From: JBFMFE01 sp040752295
Lineage (GTDB): Bacteria > UBP15 > UBA6099 > JBFMBQ01
DNA: 8,418 nucleotides
Assembly (NCBI GenBank): GCA_040752295.1
Contig: JBFMFE010000224.1
Coordinates: 1-8,418, forward strand
Direction of reading: 5' to 3'
Part shown: piece after piece, positions 1 through 6,704 of the stretch
Numbering within the stretch: position 1 is the first letter of the stretch
How the letters are laid out: each line of letters starts with the position of its first letter
Position numbers and translations under genes: made by a program
Notes under the pieces: model-generated
What the model saw: the letters and a program-made list of their open reading frames with translations, nothing else
Databases searched by the model: none
Told to the model about the DNA's origin: nothing

Positions 1-156
1 CCGCACTCCAAGGCGTTTCGCGCATATTGATTTTCGCATGATCGGATTTGCATCGGACATAAATAAAATTCATCTGTCTTTAAAGCTTCCTCCGTGGAGC
101 GGGAACCAAAAAGTACGAAAGTTCACTCACTCAAAGGGAGCGAAAATGAAAGAGGC

Positions 157-1572
157 TCAGGGAGAATAGACCAGCGTGTACGTCGTGGTCGCCGTGTTTC
201 CCATCGCGTCCACGGCCGTTATTGTAACAGTGTTGTTCCCCTGCACGAGACTTATGGAGTACGTGAAAACTCCGAGCGCGTCCTGTGTCACCGCCGTCCC
301 GTTCACCGTCACCGACGAGGCGCCGGGCTCGGCGTAGCCCTTCACCTCGAAGGGCGTCTGGTTCACGTTCGCGTACTGCGCCCCAGCCGGACCTAAAAGC
401 GGGAACGGCTCGATCAGTATGATCGTCGGCGAGGTGGTGTCCTTCGTGACGGTGCGCACGAGGTTTATGGAGTTGCCCTTCGTGTCGGAGACAGTGATCG
501 TTATCGAATTGACGCCCTCGGTGAGGGCGATCTCCTTCGTGAAGCTCCCGCCCGATGGGAACGACGCGTAGCCGTCGTAGCCGTTGGAGATGGTGACGTT
601 CGCGTCCGCCGTCGCCGTGCCGGTGATCGTTATTGCCGCCGAGGCGGTCGTGTAGTGGTTCGTCGGGGAGGTCACGGCGATGGAGAGGGCGCTGGTGGTC
701 GCCGAGTTCGGCGTCACGGTGTACAGTGTTCCCAGCCCGCCGTAAGCCTTCAGTTCGTAGTCGGAATCGGACTTGTAGGTGTAATAATAGTCGCCCGCCG
801 AGAAGGTCGAGGTCGCCGCGATGGGATCGCCTGTGAAGGCGTTTTTGGGGTCCTCCACGAAGTAGGTCGAACTGGCGGTGAGATAGGACACGAGGTCCGT
901 CGTTCCGGGGTCCGGGTACTTTCCGTACTCGCTGTAGAAACCCTCGACGCCGTCGCGGATTTTGTTCACTTCCGCGATGGTATCCGTCTCCGCCGTGTTC
1001 GCGTCGCTGCAGTCCACGAGATATATCGCGTTCCCGTGAGTCAGCCGCCAGCCGTCGAACGCCACGGTTCCCGTCGCTATCTCTATGGTGAGAGTGTGAG
1101 TCGTGTCCGTCAACCCGGTGGACACGGTGTAGTAGGACACGTAGTCCTCCTCGTACGTGTCGTAGGGGGTGGTCTGGGAAAGGTCAATCGAGCCGACCAT
1201 CTGCCCGTCAATGTAGAAATTGACTGTTCCCTCGTCCGGGTAGGTGTCCTTGGGTATGAACATCACCGCCGCCTCCTTGAAGGGGAAGGCGATGGAGGCG
1301 GTCAGTCCCGGCTCCGTGCCCACGGCTGAGACCCAGTCCTCGCCGGCAGTGGCGTCGAACAGCGTCCACTTGTATATCGAAGGAGAGTAAACGGTCCGGT
1401 TCGCCACCCTGTACGTGGTCTTCGAACCGCCGGCGGGCAAAACCGGGGACACAGGCGAAGGCACGGTCATCGCCGCGCCCTTTCCCCCGCCCCCGCCGCA
1501 GCCCGGCATGGCGCCGGCGGCGAGCAGAAAAAGCGCGGAGCAGGCGGCAAAAACCGCTGTTTTTGGCTTCAT
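157..1572 (-). CDS. Putative secreted lipoprotein: ligand-binding-like domain, pseudopilin-like segment, two Ig-like repeats
   Basis: I do not recognise a named gene. The N-terminus MKPKTAVFAACSALFLLAAG has two lysines and a hydrophobic core, then AMPGC followed by glycines. Cys25 could be lipidated, although Met-Pro-Gly before it is a poor lipobox. Residues about 60-180 have the strand pattern of a galactose-binding-like jelly roll (FYIDGQMVGSIDL, then THTLTIEI and FDGWRL). Residues about 201-278 resemble the C-terminal part of type II secretion pseudopilins (EVNKIRDGVEGFYSEYGKYP, DPKNAFTGDP, YELKAYG) but have no N-terminal pilin helix. Residues about 296-377 and 378-471 are two Ig-like repeats of the glucodextranase-B type, each with a G-(V/N)-N-(S/T)-(I/V)-T-(I/V)-T motif. 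The start is uncertain: in-frame ATGs also lie at 1602 and 1644, and none has a well-spaced ribosome site (GGAG is only 2 bases from 1572). It is probably an extracytoplasmic, surface-anchored binding protein; the ligand is unknown. Confidence 0.75.
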   Translation of the reverse strand: MKPKTAVFAACSALFLLAAGAMPGCGGGGGKGAAMTVPSPVSPVLPAGGSKTTYRVANRTVYSPSIYKWTLFDATAGEDWVSAVGTEPGLTASIAFPFKEAAVMFIPKDTYPDEGTVNFYIDGQMVGSIDLSQTTPYDTYEEDYVSYYTVSTGLTDTTHTLTIEIATGTVAFDGWRLTHGNAIYLVDCSDANTAETDTIAEVNKIRDGVEGFYSEYGKYPDPGTTDLVSYLTASSTYFVEDPKNAFTGDPIAATSTFSAGDYYYTYKSDSDYELKAYGGLGTLYTVTPNSATTSALSIAVTSPTNHYTTASAAITITGTATADANVTISNGYDGYASFPSGGSFTKEIALTEGVNSITITVSDTKGNSINLVRTVTKDTTSPTIILIEPFPLLGPAGAQYANVNQTPFEVKGYAEPGASSVTVNGTAVTQDALGVFTYSISLVQGNNTVTITAVDAMGNTATTTYTLVYSP

Positions 1573-1720
1573 TCTCCGCGTTTTTTGTTCGTCCGGGTTC
1601 ATGATTTTTGAAAGACAAACGATAAAACAAACCACCGGTTCCATGTAAATATTCGACAGGATCGGGTGTTTTCTTCAACCGGCGGCGAAAAAAATCCGTC
1701 AGCAGGGCGCTGTTTCCAAA

Positions 1721-1750
1721 CCGGCGCGGCGTTCGGAGAAACGCCGCCGG
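1721..1750. terminator. Hairpin between the propeller gene and the lipoprotein gene; weak terminator candidate
   Basis: GCGGCGTT at 1726-1733 and AACGCCGC at 1740-1747 are perfect complements around a 6-base loop. A further CCG/CGG pairing is possible across a 2-base bulge. On the minus strand, the direction of the flanking genes, only TTT follows directly; a run of seven T lies about 20 bases further on. On the plus strand CTCTTTTTC follows. The T-tract is therefore poor in the useful direction. It may attenuate or separate the two transcription units rather than end transcription cleanly. Confidence 0.4.
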
Positions 1751-1771
1751 ACTCTTTTTCAACTGCGAGGT

Positions 1772-3928
1772 CTATTTACTGAACCGCGCCTCGTGGGAGC
1801 CGACGTTGCCGACGAAGTCGCGCGCGCGTATCAGGACCACGTGATCGCCGGGTTCAACGTCCTTCAGCGTTATGCGGAATTCCTCGGTCTGCGAGTCGAA
1901 TATACGGTCGGTCGGGAACAGCACCTTCCACTCGAAGTCGTCGAGGGAATACTCGAGCGCGCTCACCGTGCTCGTCGCGTCCTCGACGGCGCCCGTGATT
2001 TCCGCGCCGCCGCCGGCGGGCTTCACCTTCACGTCCTTCACGACGGGTCTGGTGTTGTCAACGATGAACGGGTCGGAAATCCTGAAGTCTTCCTCCTCCT
2101 CGCCCTCGGGATTACCCGGCTCGTCCGTGACGCGTATCTTGACCTCGTATTTTCCGTCCGGTATGGAGGAAGTGTCCCATGAGAATTCCCTCCCCGCGAA
2201 CTCCTCTTCGAGAAGCGTCCAGGTCTCGGCGGGAAGCCTGCGGAAGTGAATGTCGGTCCACAGTGGGTCGTTGTCGGGATCGGACACTTTCCAGGCGATG
2301 ATAATCCTGCCGGTGGCGCGCATAGTGCCCACGACGAGGTTTCTCTGTCGCTGTGGGGCGGGCGGCGTTCCCTGGGGCGCGGCGCCCTCCGGCTGTTTTT
2401 CCTGTTCCTGAGCGCCCTGGGTTATCTGCGGCGGGGCGGGCAGCGGGAGGGGAGGGGGCGGCGCGGGCGCCCTCTCGGCGGGTTTCGGCGAGACGTTCAG
2501 TTCCGCTATCTCGGGCGGCTGGTTGGGGGTGAGGTACGCGACGTTGATTTCCTTCACCGACGGTGTTACGCGGGCGTTGCCGGAGGTTAATTTCATGGCG
2601 TATTGAATGTACCTTCCGGGCGGGCTTTGCACGGGGTGGGGAAGCGATGAGTATTCATCAGACCAGGGGTTCCACGTTGCGTCCGGCTCCGGCGTGTTGC
2701 CGGTGCGCGTCTGGAACGTGACGGAAGCGCCGGGCGGCACATCCGCCTCAGCCCACGCGTTCCCCCAGATGCCGACGGTGGAGACGTCGTTCACGGTTGA
2801 TTCGAACCTGCCCTCGCTCATGAGTGTCTCGTCCATGGTATAGACCGACCCCGGAAGACCGGTGGCGAGGTAGGTCGTGTCTCCGTCGCGCTCGATGTCG
2901 AGTATCTGGCTGACCGGGAGCTGCGTGAGCATGGAGAGTTCGTTCTCGACGTCCACCCTGTAGAGATGTCCGTCGTTTCCGGTGCCCACGAGGACGGAGC
3001 CGTCGTCGAGCGCGCGGAGCGAGAGTATGAGGTGGTCGGGTGACTGGAATACCATCCTCTTGTCGCCGTTGGGGAGAATCTGGTACATCCGCGCCGGGTT
3101 TGCCGGTTTCTGTCTGCCTATCGTCGCCGGGACGGGGAAGCTCACTGGTTCCTCGCGGGGCGGACCCGGGGGTCTGCCCGGCGCGGGCGCCTGGGGTCGG
3201 TTGGCGGCGACGAGCAGTCCGCCGTTCAGCCACATCATCCTGTAGGCTTCCTCGTCGCCGAGGTTCTGAATGACCGAGACCTCGCCGCCGGGCGCGAGGC
3301 GGTATATCAGACCTTTGGGTCCGCCGCCGGCGTAGAGGGCGCCCTTGTCGTCGAAGGCGAGGCTGAGCACGTGGGTCTCGGTCGCGACGAGGAGCTGCTC
3401 CGGCTCGTTCGCCTTCGCGACCCTGTATATGCCGCCGGGGCTGCCGGCGGCGACGTACAGCCTGCCGTCGGCGTCGAGCGCCATGTCCCAGATGTACCGC
3501 GCGGGGATGTCGGCGTAGAGTTCCTTTTTCCCGCGCCTGTCGAATCGGAACACCTTCGCCGGGGGAAAGCCCGCGACGTAGACGCTGCCCTTTGCGTCGG
3601 CGGCGATGGAGGAGACGTTTGTGCCGGGGAGAAAATCGGTCTGCTGCCTTCCCCTGGCGTCGAGTTTGAAGACGAGCGCTTTCATTCCGGTTCCCGCCCA
3701 CAGGGCGCCGTCGTCGAGGGCGGCGGTCCAGACGTAGCTCTCGTGTGTGACGAGTTTCTGCCCGGCTTTCGGTGCGAGGACGATCTCGCCCTCGCTTGTG
3801 AGGGCGGCGCCGTCGAATTTGCCCTCGTAGAAAGAGGCGACGCCCGCCTGCGTCCAGATGCCCGACGCCGCCGCGCCCGCCGGAGCGGAGCAGGCGGCAA
3901 GCAACAGCGCGATTGCGGCTTTTTTCAT
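1772..3928 (-). CDS. Secreted beta-propeller protein with C-terminal Ig/FN3-like domains
   Basis: A 718-residue exported protein that I cannot name. It starts with the signal peptide MKKAAIALLLAACSAPAGAA. LAAC at residues 10-13 is a perfect lipobox in an unusually short leader, so either lipidation at Cys13 or ordinary cleavage near AGAAA is possible. Residues about 30-380 carry repeats of about 45 residues ending in patterns like GSVYVAG, GRLYVAAG, GALYAGG and SVLVGTG, then (V/I)YR(V/L) or VFRFD. This is typical of NHL/SMP-30-like beta-propellers. A proline-rich insertion (about 246-262) interrupts one blade. Residues about 385-467 look like a beta-sandwich, about 481-528 is a Pro/Gln-rich linker, and about 530-718 holds two Ig/FN3-like units (WKVSDPDNDP; then RARDFVGNVG near the end). 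Its ATG overlaps the upstream protease stop by 4 bases, and a strong AAGGAG lies 8 bases ahead. The coupling suggests it works beside the S55 protease outside the cytoplasm; substrate or partner is unknown. Confidence 0.82.
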   Translation of the reverse strand: MKKAAIALLLAACSAPAGAAASGIWTQAGVASFYEGKFDGAALTSEGEIVLAPKAGQKLVTHESYVWTAALDDGALWAGTGMKALVFKLDARGRQQTDFLPGTNVSSIAADAKGSVYVAGFPPAKVFRFDRRGKKELYADIPARYIWDMALDADGRLYVAAGSPGGIYRVAKANEPEQLLVATETHVLSLAFDDKGALYAGGGPKGLIYRLAPGGEVSVIQNLGDEEAYRMMWLNGGLLVAANRPQAPAPGRPPGPPREEPVSFPVPATIGRQKPANPARMYQILPNGDKRMVFQSPDHLILSLRALDDGSVLVGTGNDGHLYRVDVENELSMLTQLPVSQILDIERDGDTTYLATGLPGSVYTMDETLMSEGRFESTVNDVSTVGIWGNAWAEADVPPGASVTFQTRTGNTPEPDATWNPWSDEYSSLPHPVQSPPGRYIQYAMKLTSGNARVTPSVKEINVAYLTPNQPPEIAELNVSPKPAERAPAPPPPLPLPAPPQITQGAQEQEKQPEGAAPQGTPPAPQRQRNLVVGTMRATGRIIIAWKVSDPDNDPLWTDIHFRRLPAETWTLLEEEFAGREFSWDTSSIPDGKYEVKIRVTDEPGNPEGEEEEDFRISDPFIVDNTRPVVKDVKVKPAGGGAEITGAVEDATSTVSALEYSLDDFEWKVLFPTDRIFDSQTEEFRITLKDVEPGDHVVLIRARDFVGNVGSHEARFSK

Positions 3929-5658
3929 TGCCCGAACTCCTTCTCGATGACTATCTGGATTTTCGCGGCGCCACGGATGATCTCATCCTGCGGGAACAGC
4001 TTTTCCACCGAGTTCTCCACCATCTTGACTGTGTCCGCGCCGCCGAGCATCAGGACCTGCTCGACCGAGCCGGGCAGGTCTCGGAGTTCCTCGCCCTCGA
4101 CGCCCGGGGTTTTACCGGCGAAAACGAGCTTCGCCTGTATTGTGTCGGCGGGAATCCATTCGTTCATCCGGCTGTAGAACTGCTCGAAATCCGCGGGCGG
4201 GACCTTCGAGGGATAGCCCAGCCCCTCGCCGCCCGTGACCGTCACGGTGACGGCGCCGGGCGCCGCGTCGCGGGGTATCTCGATGGAGAGCTTCTCGACC
4301 CGTTCGCCGCCGTCGTACCTGAGCAGGCGGACGTTGAGTTCGACCGTGTCGCCGGGGTGAAACATCCTGCCGGACGCCGTCAGACCCTCGACCGTCGCGA
4401 GCTTTATCGCGCGCTCCGCCTTCACTTCGACCTCGAGGTCCTTTATGCGCACCTTCCTGAACCTGTTGAAGGCGAGCGTCGTCAGGTGCTCGAGGACGTC
4501 AACGAAAAAGACCTCCCCGATGTAAAAATACGCGTCCCTGAAAACGAACGGCGCCGGGTGTTCCTCGATGGAGCCGCGCACGGTGACGCTCACCGTCGCC
4601 TCGCCGAGCTCGCCGACGGAGCGCGCGAAGGCGTCGTACGCCGCGCCGTAGAGCAGCCACGCGGATAGCAGGTCGTTGCGCACGACTTCGATGTTCAGCG
4701 TCTCCGGCTCTTTCATGTCCGGGCTTTTGACCGTCAGCCGCGCCGGGATCATTGGAACCTTCACGCCGAAGACGCCCATCACCGCCGCAAGACGGTCGGC
4801 GATCAGCGCCCCGACCGGCGGCGTCGGCGACGCCAGCTTGAACGAGCGCGAGTAGCTCGGCATCACCGAGTGCACCACCGCCCCGCCCATCGGAAGCTCC
4901 ACGGGTCCCATGTTGAAGAACGAGTGTCCTAAGGCGAGAACGCGGTCCCCCTCGCGGTACGTCACCGTCCCCACAGCGCCCATGTACAGGTCCCCGGTCA
5001 CAAGCGGCACGGAGACCGCCGACCCCGGCTGGAGGTCGCCGGCATCGCCGTATTGCGCCGCGCCCGCGCCCGCTTCCCCGCCGAGCCGCACAGGAAACAT
5101 GCCGAATGGCGCAAGCGCTTCCCTCATCCTGCTCTCGCCCGCCGCCGTGAAACCCCCCAGCGACACGGGCGTCGGTATCGGCGCAAGCTCCGCTGCGCCG
5201 GACCCGGAACCCTGCCCCCGGGCGTCCGCGCCGCCCGGGAACCCGCCGCCCGTACCCCCGTCGCCGCCGTCCAGCACTTTCAGCATCTCCGTTATGGGCG
5301 TTATCCCGCATATCGGCTCCTTCTGGAACCCCCAGGCGTACGCCACCGCGCCGATCATCTTACCGTCAACGTACACGGGGCTGCCGCTCATCCCCGCCAC
5401 CGTTCCGGATTCTTCCAGCCCCATCCCCGACAGCCGCGCGAGTATGAGGTCTATGCCGGCTATGCGCTTTTTCAGCACGCCCAGTATCTCGACGCCGAAC
5501 TCCTCCGCGGCGGTTCCCCTGAAGACGGAAAGCCCCTTTCCCTTCATTCCCGGTTTGACCTCGTCGGGCGCCATGAACTCCGTACCGGCGCAAGGGAAGG
5601 CTGCGGCGAGAAGAACGGCGGCGGCGAGAGCCGCGATGGCGTTTCTTTTCATCGTCAT
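3925..5658 (-). CDS. SpoIVB-type S55 family serine protease, exported, permuted motif order
   Basis: A 577-residue protein of the peptidase S55 (SpoIVB) family. A signal peptide covers residues 1 to about 25 (MKRNAIAALAAAVLLAAA core), so it acts outside the cytoplasmic membrane. The nucleophile motif GMSGSPVYVDGKMIGAV is at 89-105 with the likely catalytic Ser91, followed by GITPITEML. The His motif GTVTYREGDRVLALGHSFF is at 230-248 with likely catalytic His245. In B. subtilis SpoIVB the His comes first, so this domain looks circularly permuted. A Gly/Ala-rich linker (about 130-158) separates the halves. There is no PDZ domain. Residues about 400-577 form a beta-sandwich-like region (GDTVELNVRLLRY, then IPRDAAPG) plus a conserved-looking tail. 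The start at 5658 overlaps the isomerase stop (ATGA); an in-frame ATG at 5652 is an alternative, and neither has a clear ribosome site, consistent with coupled translation. Substrate unknown. Confidence 0.92.
   Translation of the reverse strand: MTMKRNAIAALAAAVLLAAAFPCAGTEFMAPDEVKPGMKGKGLSVFRGTAAEEFGVEILGVLKKRIAGIDLILARLSGMGLEESGTVAGMSGSPVYVDGKMIGAVAYAWGFQKEPICGITPITEMLKVLDGGDGGTGGGFPGGADARGQGSGSGAAELAPIPTPVSLGGFTAAGESRMREALAPFGMFPVRLGGEAGAGAAQYGDAGDLQPGSAVSVPLVTGDLYMGAVGTVTYREGDRVLALGHSFFNMGPVELPMGGAVVHSVMPSYSRSFKLASPTPPVGALIADRLAAVMGVFGVKVPMIPARLTVKSPDMKEPETLNIEVVRNDLLSAWLLYGAAYDAFARSVGELGEATVSVTVRGSIEEHPAPFVFRDAYFYIGEVFFVDVLEHLTTLAFNRFRKVRIKDLEVEVKAERAIKLATVEGLTASGRMFHPGDTVELNVRLLRYDGGERVEKLSIEIPRDAAPGAVTVTVTGGEGLGYPSKVPPADFEQFYSRMNEWIPADTIQAKLVFAGKTPGVEGEELRDLPGSVEQVLMLGGADTVKMVENSVEKLFPQDEIIRGAAKIQIVIEKEFGQ
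3937..3942 (-). promoter_or_regulatory. Strong Shine-Dalgarno (AAGGAG) inside the end of the S55 gene
   Basis: On the minus strand AAGGAG is followed by 8 bases and then the ATG at 3928. It lies within the last codons of the S55 protease gene and fixes the start of the propeller gene, whose ATGA shares 4 bases with the protease stop codon. It is the clearest ribosome site in the minus-strand block. Confidence 0.8.
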
Positions 5659-6440
5659 CTGCGCACGCGTTCTGAAATCTGTTTTTTCAGGTATTCCATT
5701 CCCCGAGGGACGGCGGTCGTTTCGTCTTCCTCGCCCTCGTATTCGAGGCAGACGTAGCCCCTGTAGTTCACCTCTTTGAGGAGGTCGAAGAAGGCGGGAT
5801 AATCGAAATCAGCGTCCGAGCCGTCCGGGTTCACCCTGAGCATCTTCGCGTGCACCTGCACCGCGTACACGAGCGTGCTCTCGATGGAATCGAACCCGTC
5901 AACGTAGTTGCCGGTGTCGAGGTTGAGCCTGAGCCACTCGGAATCAACGTCGCGCATGATGCGGTGAACGTCGTCGGCGTTCTGTATGAAGCCGCCGCGG
6001 TCGTGGTTTTCGAGCGCGAGCACCACGCCCTCGCGCTCGCCCAGCAGGCACGCAATCTTCATGCACCGCGCCATCTCCTCCCATTCCCTGTTCTTGTTCT
6101 CGGAAGGCCAGCCGGCGAACACTCTCAGGAGGGGCGCGCCGATTTCCTTGGTCGCCCTGAGCGCGCGTTCGACCTTTTCCAGTTCCCTGTGCCGCTCGCT
6201 TTCCGAGGGGAGTCCGAAGTTGTTCGATATCGTCACGGCGGAGATGTTGAGGTGGAGGTCCACGGCGAGGCGCGTGACGTGCCTGAGATAGTCCTCGCCG
6301 AGGCTTTCGAGGTGATCGTCCGTTATCTCGATGCAGTACGCGCCCAGCTTCGTCGCGCAGACGGTCATCCACTCGAAGAGGTCCATCCGCTTCGCCCTGA
6401 AAGCCCTGTTGTACGACCATGAACAGCAGCCGAGTTTCAT
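5655..6440 (-). CDS. Sugar phosphate isomerase/epimerase-like TIM-barrel protein (AP endonuclease 2 / xylose isomerase-like family)
   Basis: A 261-residue cytoplasmic protein without a signal peptide. It begins MKLGCCSWSYN, the usual first strand of the xylose isomerase-like TIM barrel (PF01261). The four expected divalent-metal ligands are present in order: Glu144 in LALENHDRGG, Asp175 in LNLDTGNYVDG, His197 in VQVHAKMLRV and Glu233 in VCLEYEGEED. The length fits the family. The substrate cannot be read from the sequence; relatives are mostly sugar or inositol isomerases and epimerases. The ATG at 6440 is preferred over an upstream TTG at 6461 because the conserved strand starts there and GGCGGAAAAG lies just ahead. 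It is the first gene of the coupled minus-strand block, ending in a 4-base overlap with the exported S55 protease. A cytoplasmic sugar enzyme heading a secretion-destined operon is odd and hints at an envelope or polysaccharide role (inference). Confidence 0.9.
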   Translation of the reverse strand: MKLGCCSWSYNRAFRAKRMDLFEWMTVCATKLGAYCIEITDDHLESLGEDYLRHVTRLAVDLHLNISAVTISNNFGLPSESERHRELEKVERALRATKEIGAPLLRVFAGWPSENKNREWEEMARCMKIACLLGEREGVVLALENHDRGGFIQNADDVHRIMRDVDSEWLRLNLDTGNYVDGFDSIESTLVYAVQVHAKMLRVNPDGSDADFDYPAFFDLLKEVNYRGYVCLEYEGEEDETTAVPRGMEYLKKQISERVRR

Positions 6441-6472
6441 GACTTTTCCGCCACGCGGCAAAAGCGGTGTAT

Positions 6473-6501
6473 ATTGTGGCAGGAATCCATCGTAACTTCA
6501 A
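6473..6501 (-). promoter_or_regulatory. Candidate sigma70-type promoter of the minus-strand operon
   Basis: On the minus strand TTGAAG (6496-6501) and CACAAT (6473-6478) are separated by 17 bases. Each matches 4 of 6 consensus positions. Transcription would begin near 6465, giving a short leader of about 25 bases before the isomerase ATG at 6440. Support is positional and by weak consensus only. Confidence 0.35.
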
Positions 6502-6577
6502 CCCCCGATTTCCGGGAGCAGTGTCCCGGCGCGCGCGGAACGAACGCTGGGGCGCCCGGCGGCGGTTCGACGCAAGA

Positions 6578-6620
6578 GCGAATCGTTCAACAGGCGCGAA
6601 TAGTTCGGGGCGAATCGAAC
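6578..6620 (+). repeat. Three short direct repeats, GCGAATnGttC, in the divergent intergenic region
   Basis: GCGAATCGTTC (6578-6588), GCGAATAGTTC (6596-6606) and GCGAATCGAAC (6610-6620) lie 18 and 14 bases apart. An 8-base inverted pair, CGGTTCGA (6563-6570) and TCGAACCG (6615-6622), brackets most of the cluster. Such clusters can bind a regulator between divergent promoters, but short CG-rich words also recur by chance here. Confidence 0.35.
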
Positions 6621-6640
6621 CGGGAAGCGGCGCCGGCGGG

Positions 6641-6658
6641 CGCATTTTGCCGAATGCG
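6641..6658. promoter_or_regulatory. Upstream dyad CGCATT-N6-AATGCG
   Basis: A perfect 6-base inverted repeat (6641-6646 and 6653-6658) ends two bases before the -10 box at 6661. It occupies the spacer and part of the -35 region of the plus-strand promoter, where a repressor or activator could sit. There is no T-tract, so a terminator is unlikely. Confidence 0.35.
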
Positions 6659-6660
6659 GG

Positions 6661-6666
6661 TATAAT
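6661..6666 (+). promoter_or_regulatory. Consensus -10 box (TATAAT) of the M50 protease gene
   Basis: A perfect TATAAT stands out in a GC-rich context 39 bases upstream of the protease ATG. No TTGACA-like -35 element is found about 17 bases upstream, nor an extended -10 TG. Transcription would begin near 6672. The missing -35 suggests activator dependence or a merely weak promoter. Confidence 0.55.
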
Positions 6667-6687
6667 AAGGACGTTTTCAACGTCCTT
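6667..6687. promoter_or_regulatory. Perfect 9-base dyad over the predicted transcription start
   Basis: AAGGACGTT (6667-6675) and AACGTCCTT (6679-6687) are exact reverse complements around TTC. The dyad begins directly after the -10 box and covers the expected start near 6672. As DNA it is a good operator candidate. As RNA only part of it would be in the transcript, so a 5' hairpin is less likely. No run of T follows. Confidence 0.5.
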
Positions 6688-6694
6688 GAGCCGC

Positions 6695-6698
6695 GGAG
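6695..6698 (+). promoter_or_regulatory. Ribosome binding site of the M50 protease gene
   Basis: GGAG is followed by CGTTCG (6 bases) and the ATG at 6705. This spacing supports that start over later in-frame methionines. Confidence 0.65.
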
Positions 6699-6704
6699 CG
6701 TTCG

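Noticed and set aside
1..156. Short minus-strand frames open to the left edge (ATGs at 73, 60 and 53)
   Set aside because: At most 24 codons, no well-spaced ribosome site (GGAGG lies 15 bases from the first ATG) and no recognisable protein; no gene or terminator supported here.
1648..1678. Promoter for the lipoprotein gene: TTGAAG (1673-1678) and AATATT (1648-1653)
   Set aside because: The 19-base spacer is too long and the -10 match is weak; left unannotated although a promoter in this gap is plausible.
1208..1762. 184-codon minus-strand frame spanning the lipoprotein start and the upstream gap
   Set aside because: It overlaps the supported lipoprotein gene out of frame and has no domain or ribosome site.
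2748..3701. 317-codon minus-strand frame within the propeller gene
   Set aside because: It is a +1/-1 frame of a gene whose own frame shows clear propeller repeats; the translation is arginine-rich and featureless.
3371..5779. Long plus-strand open frames opposite the S55 and propeller genes (250-290 codons)
   Set aside because: They are antisense to well-supported genes, have arginine/proline-rich low-information translations, and no recognisable domain; high G+C removes stop codons.
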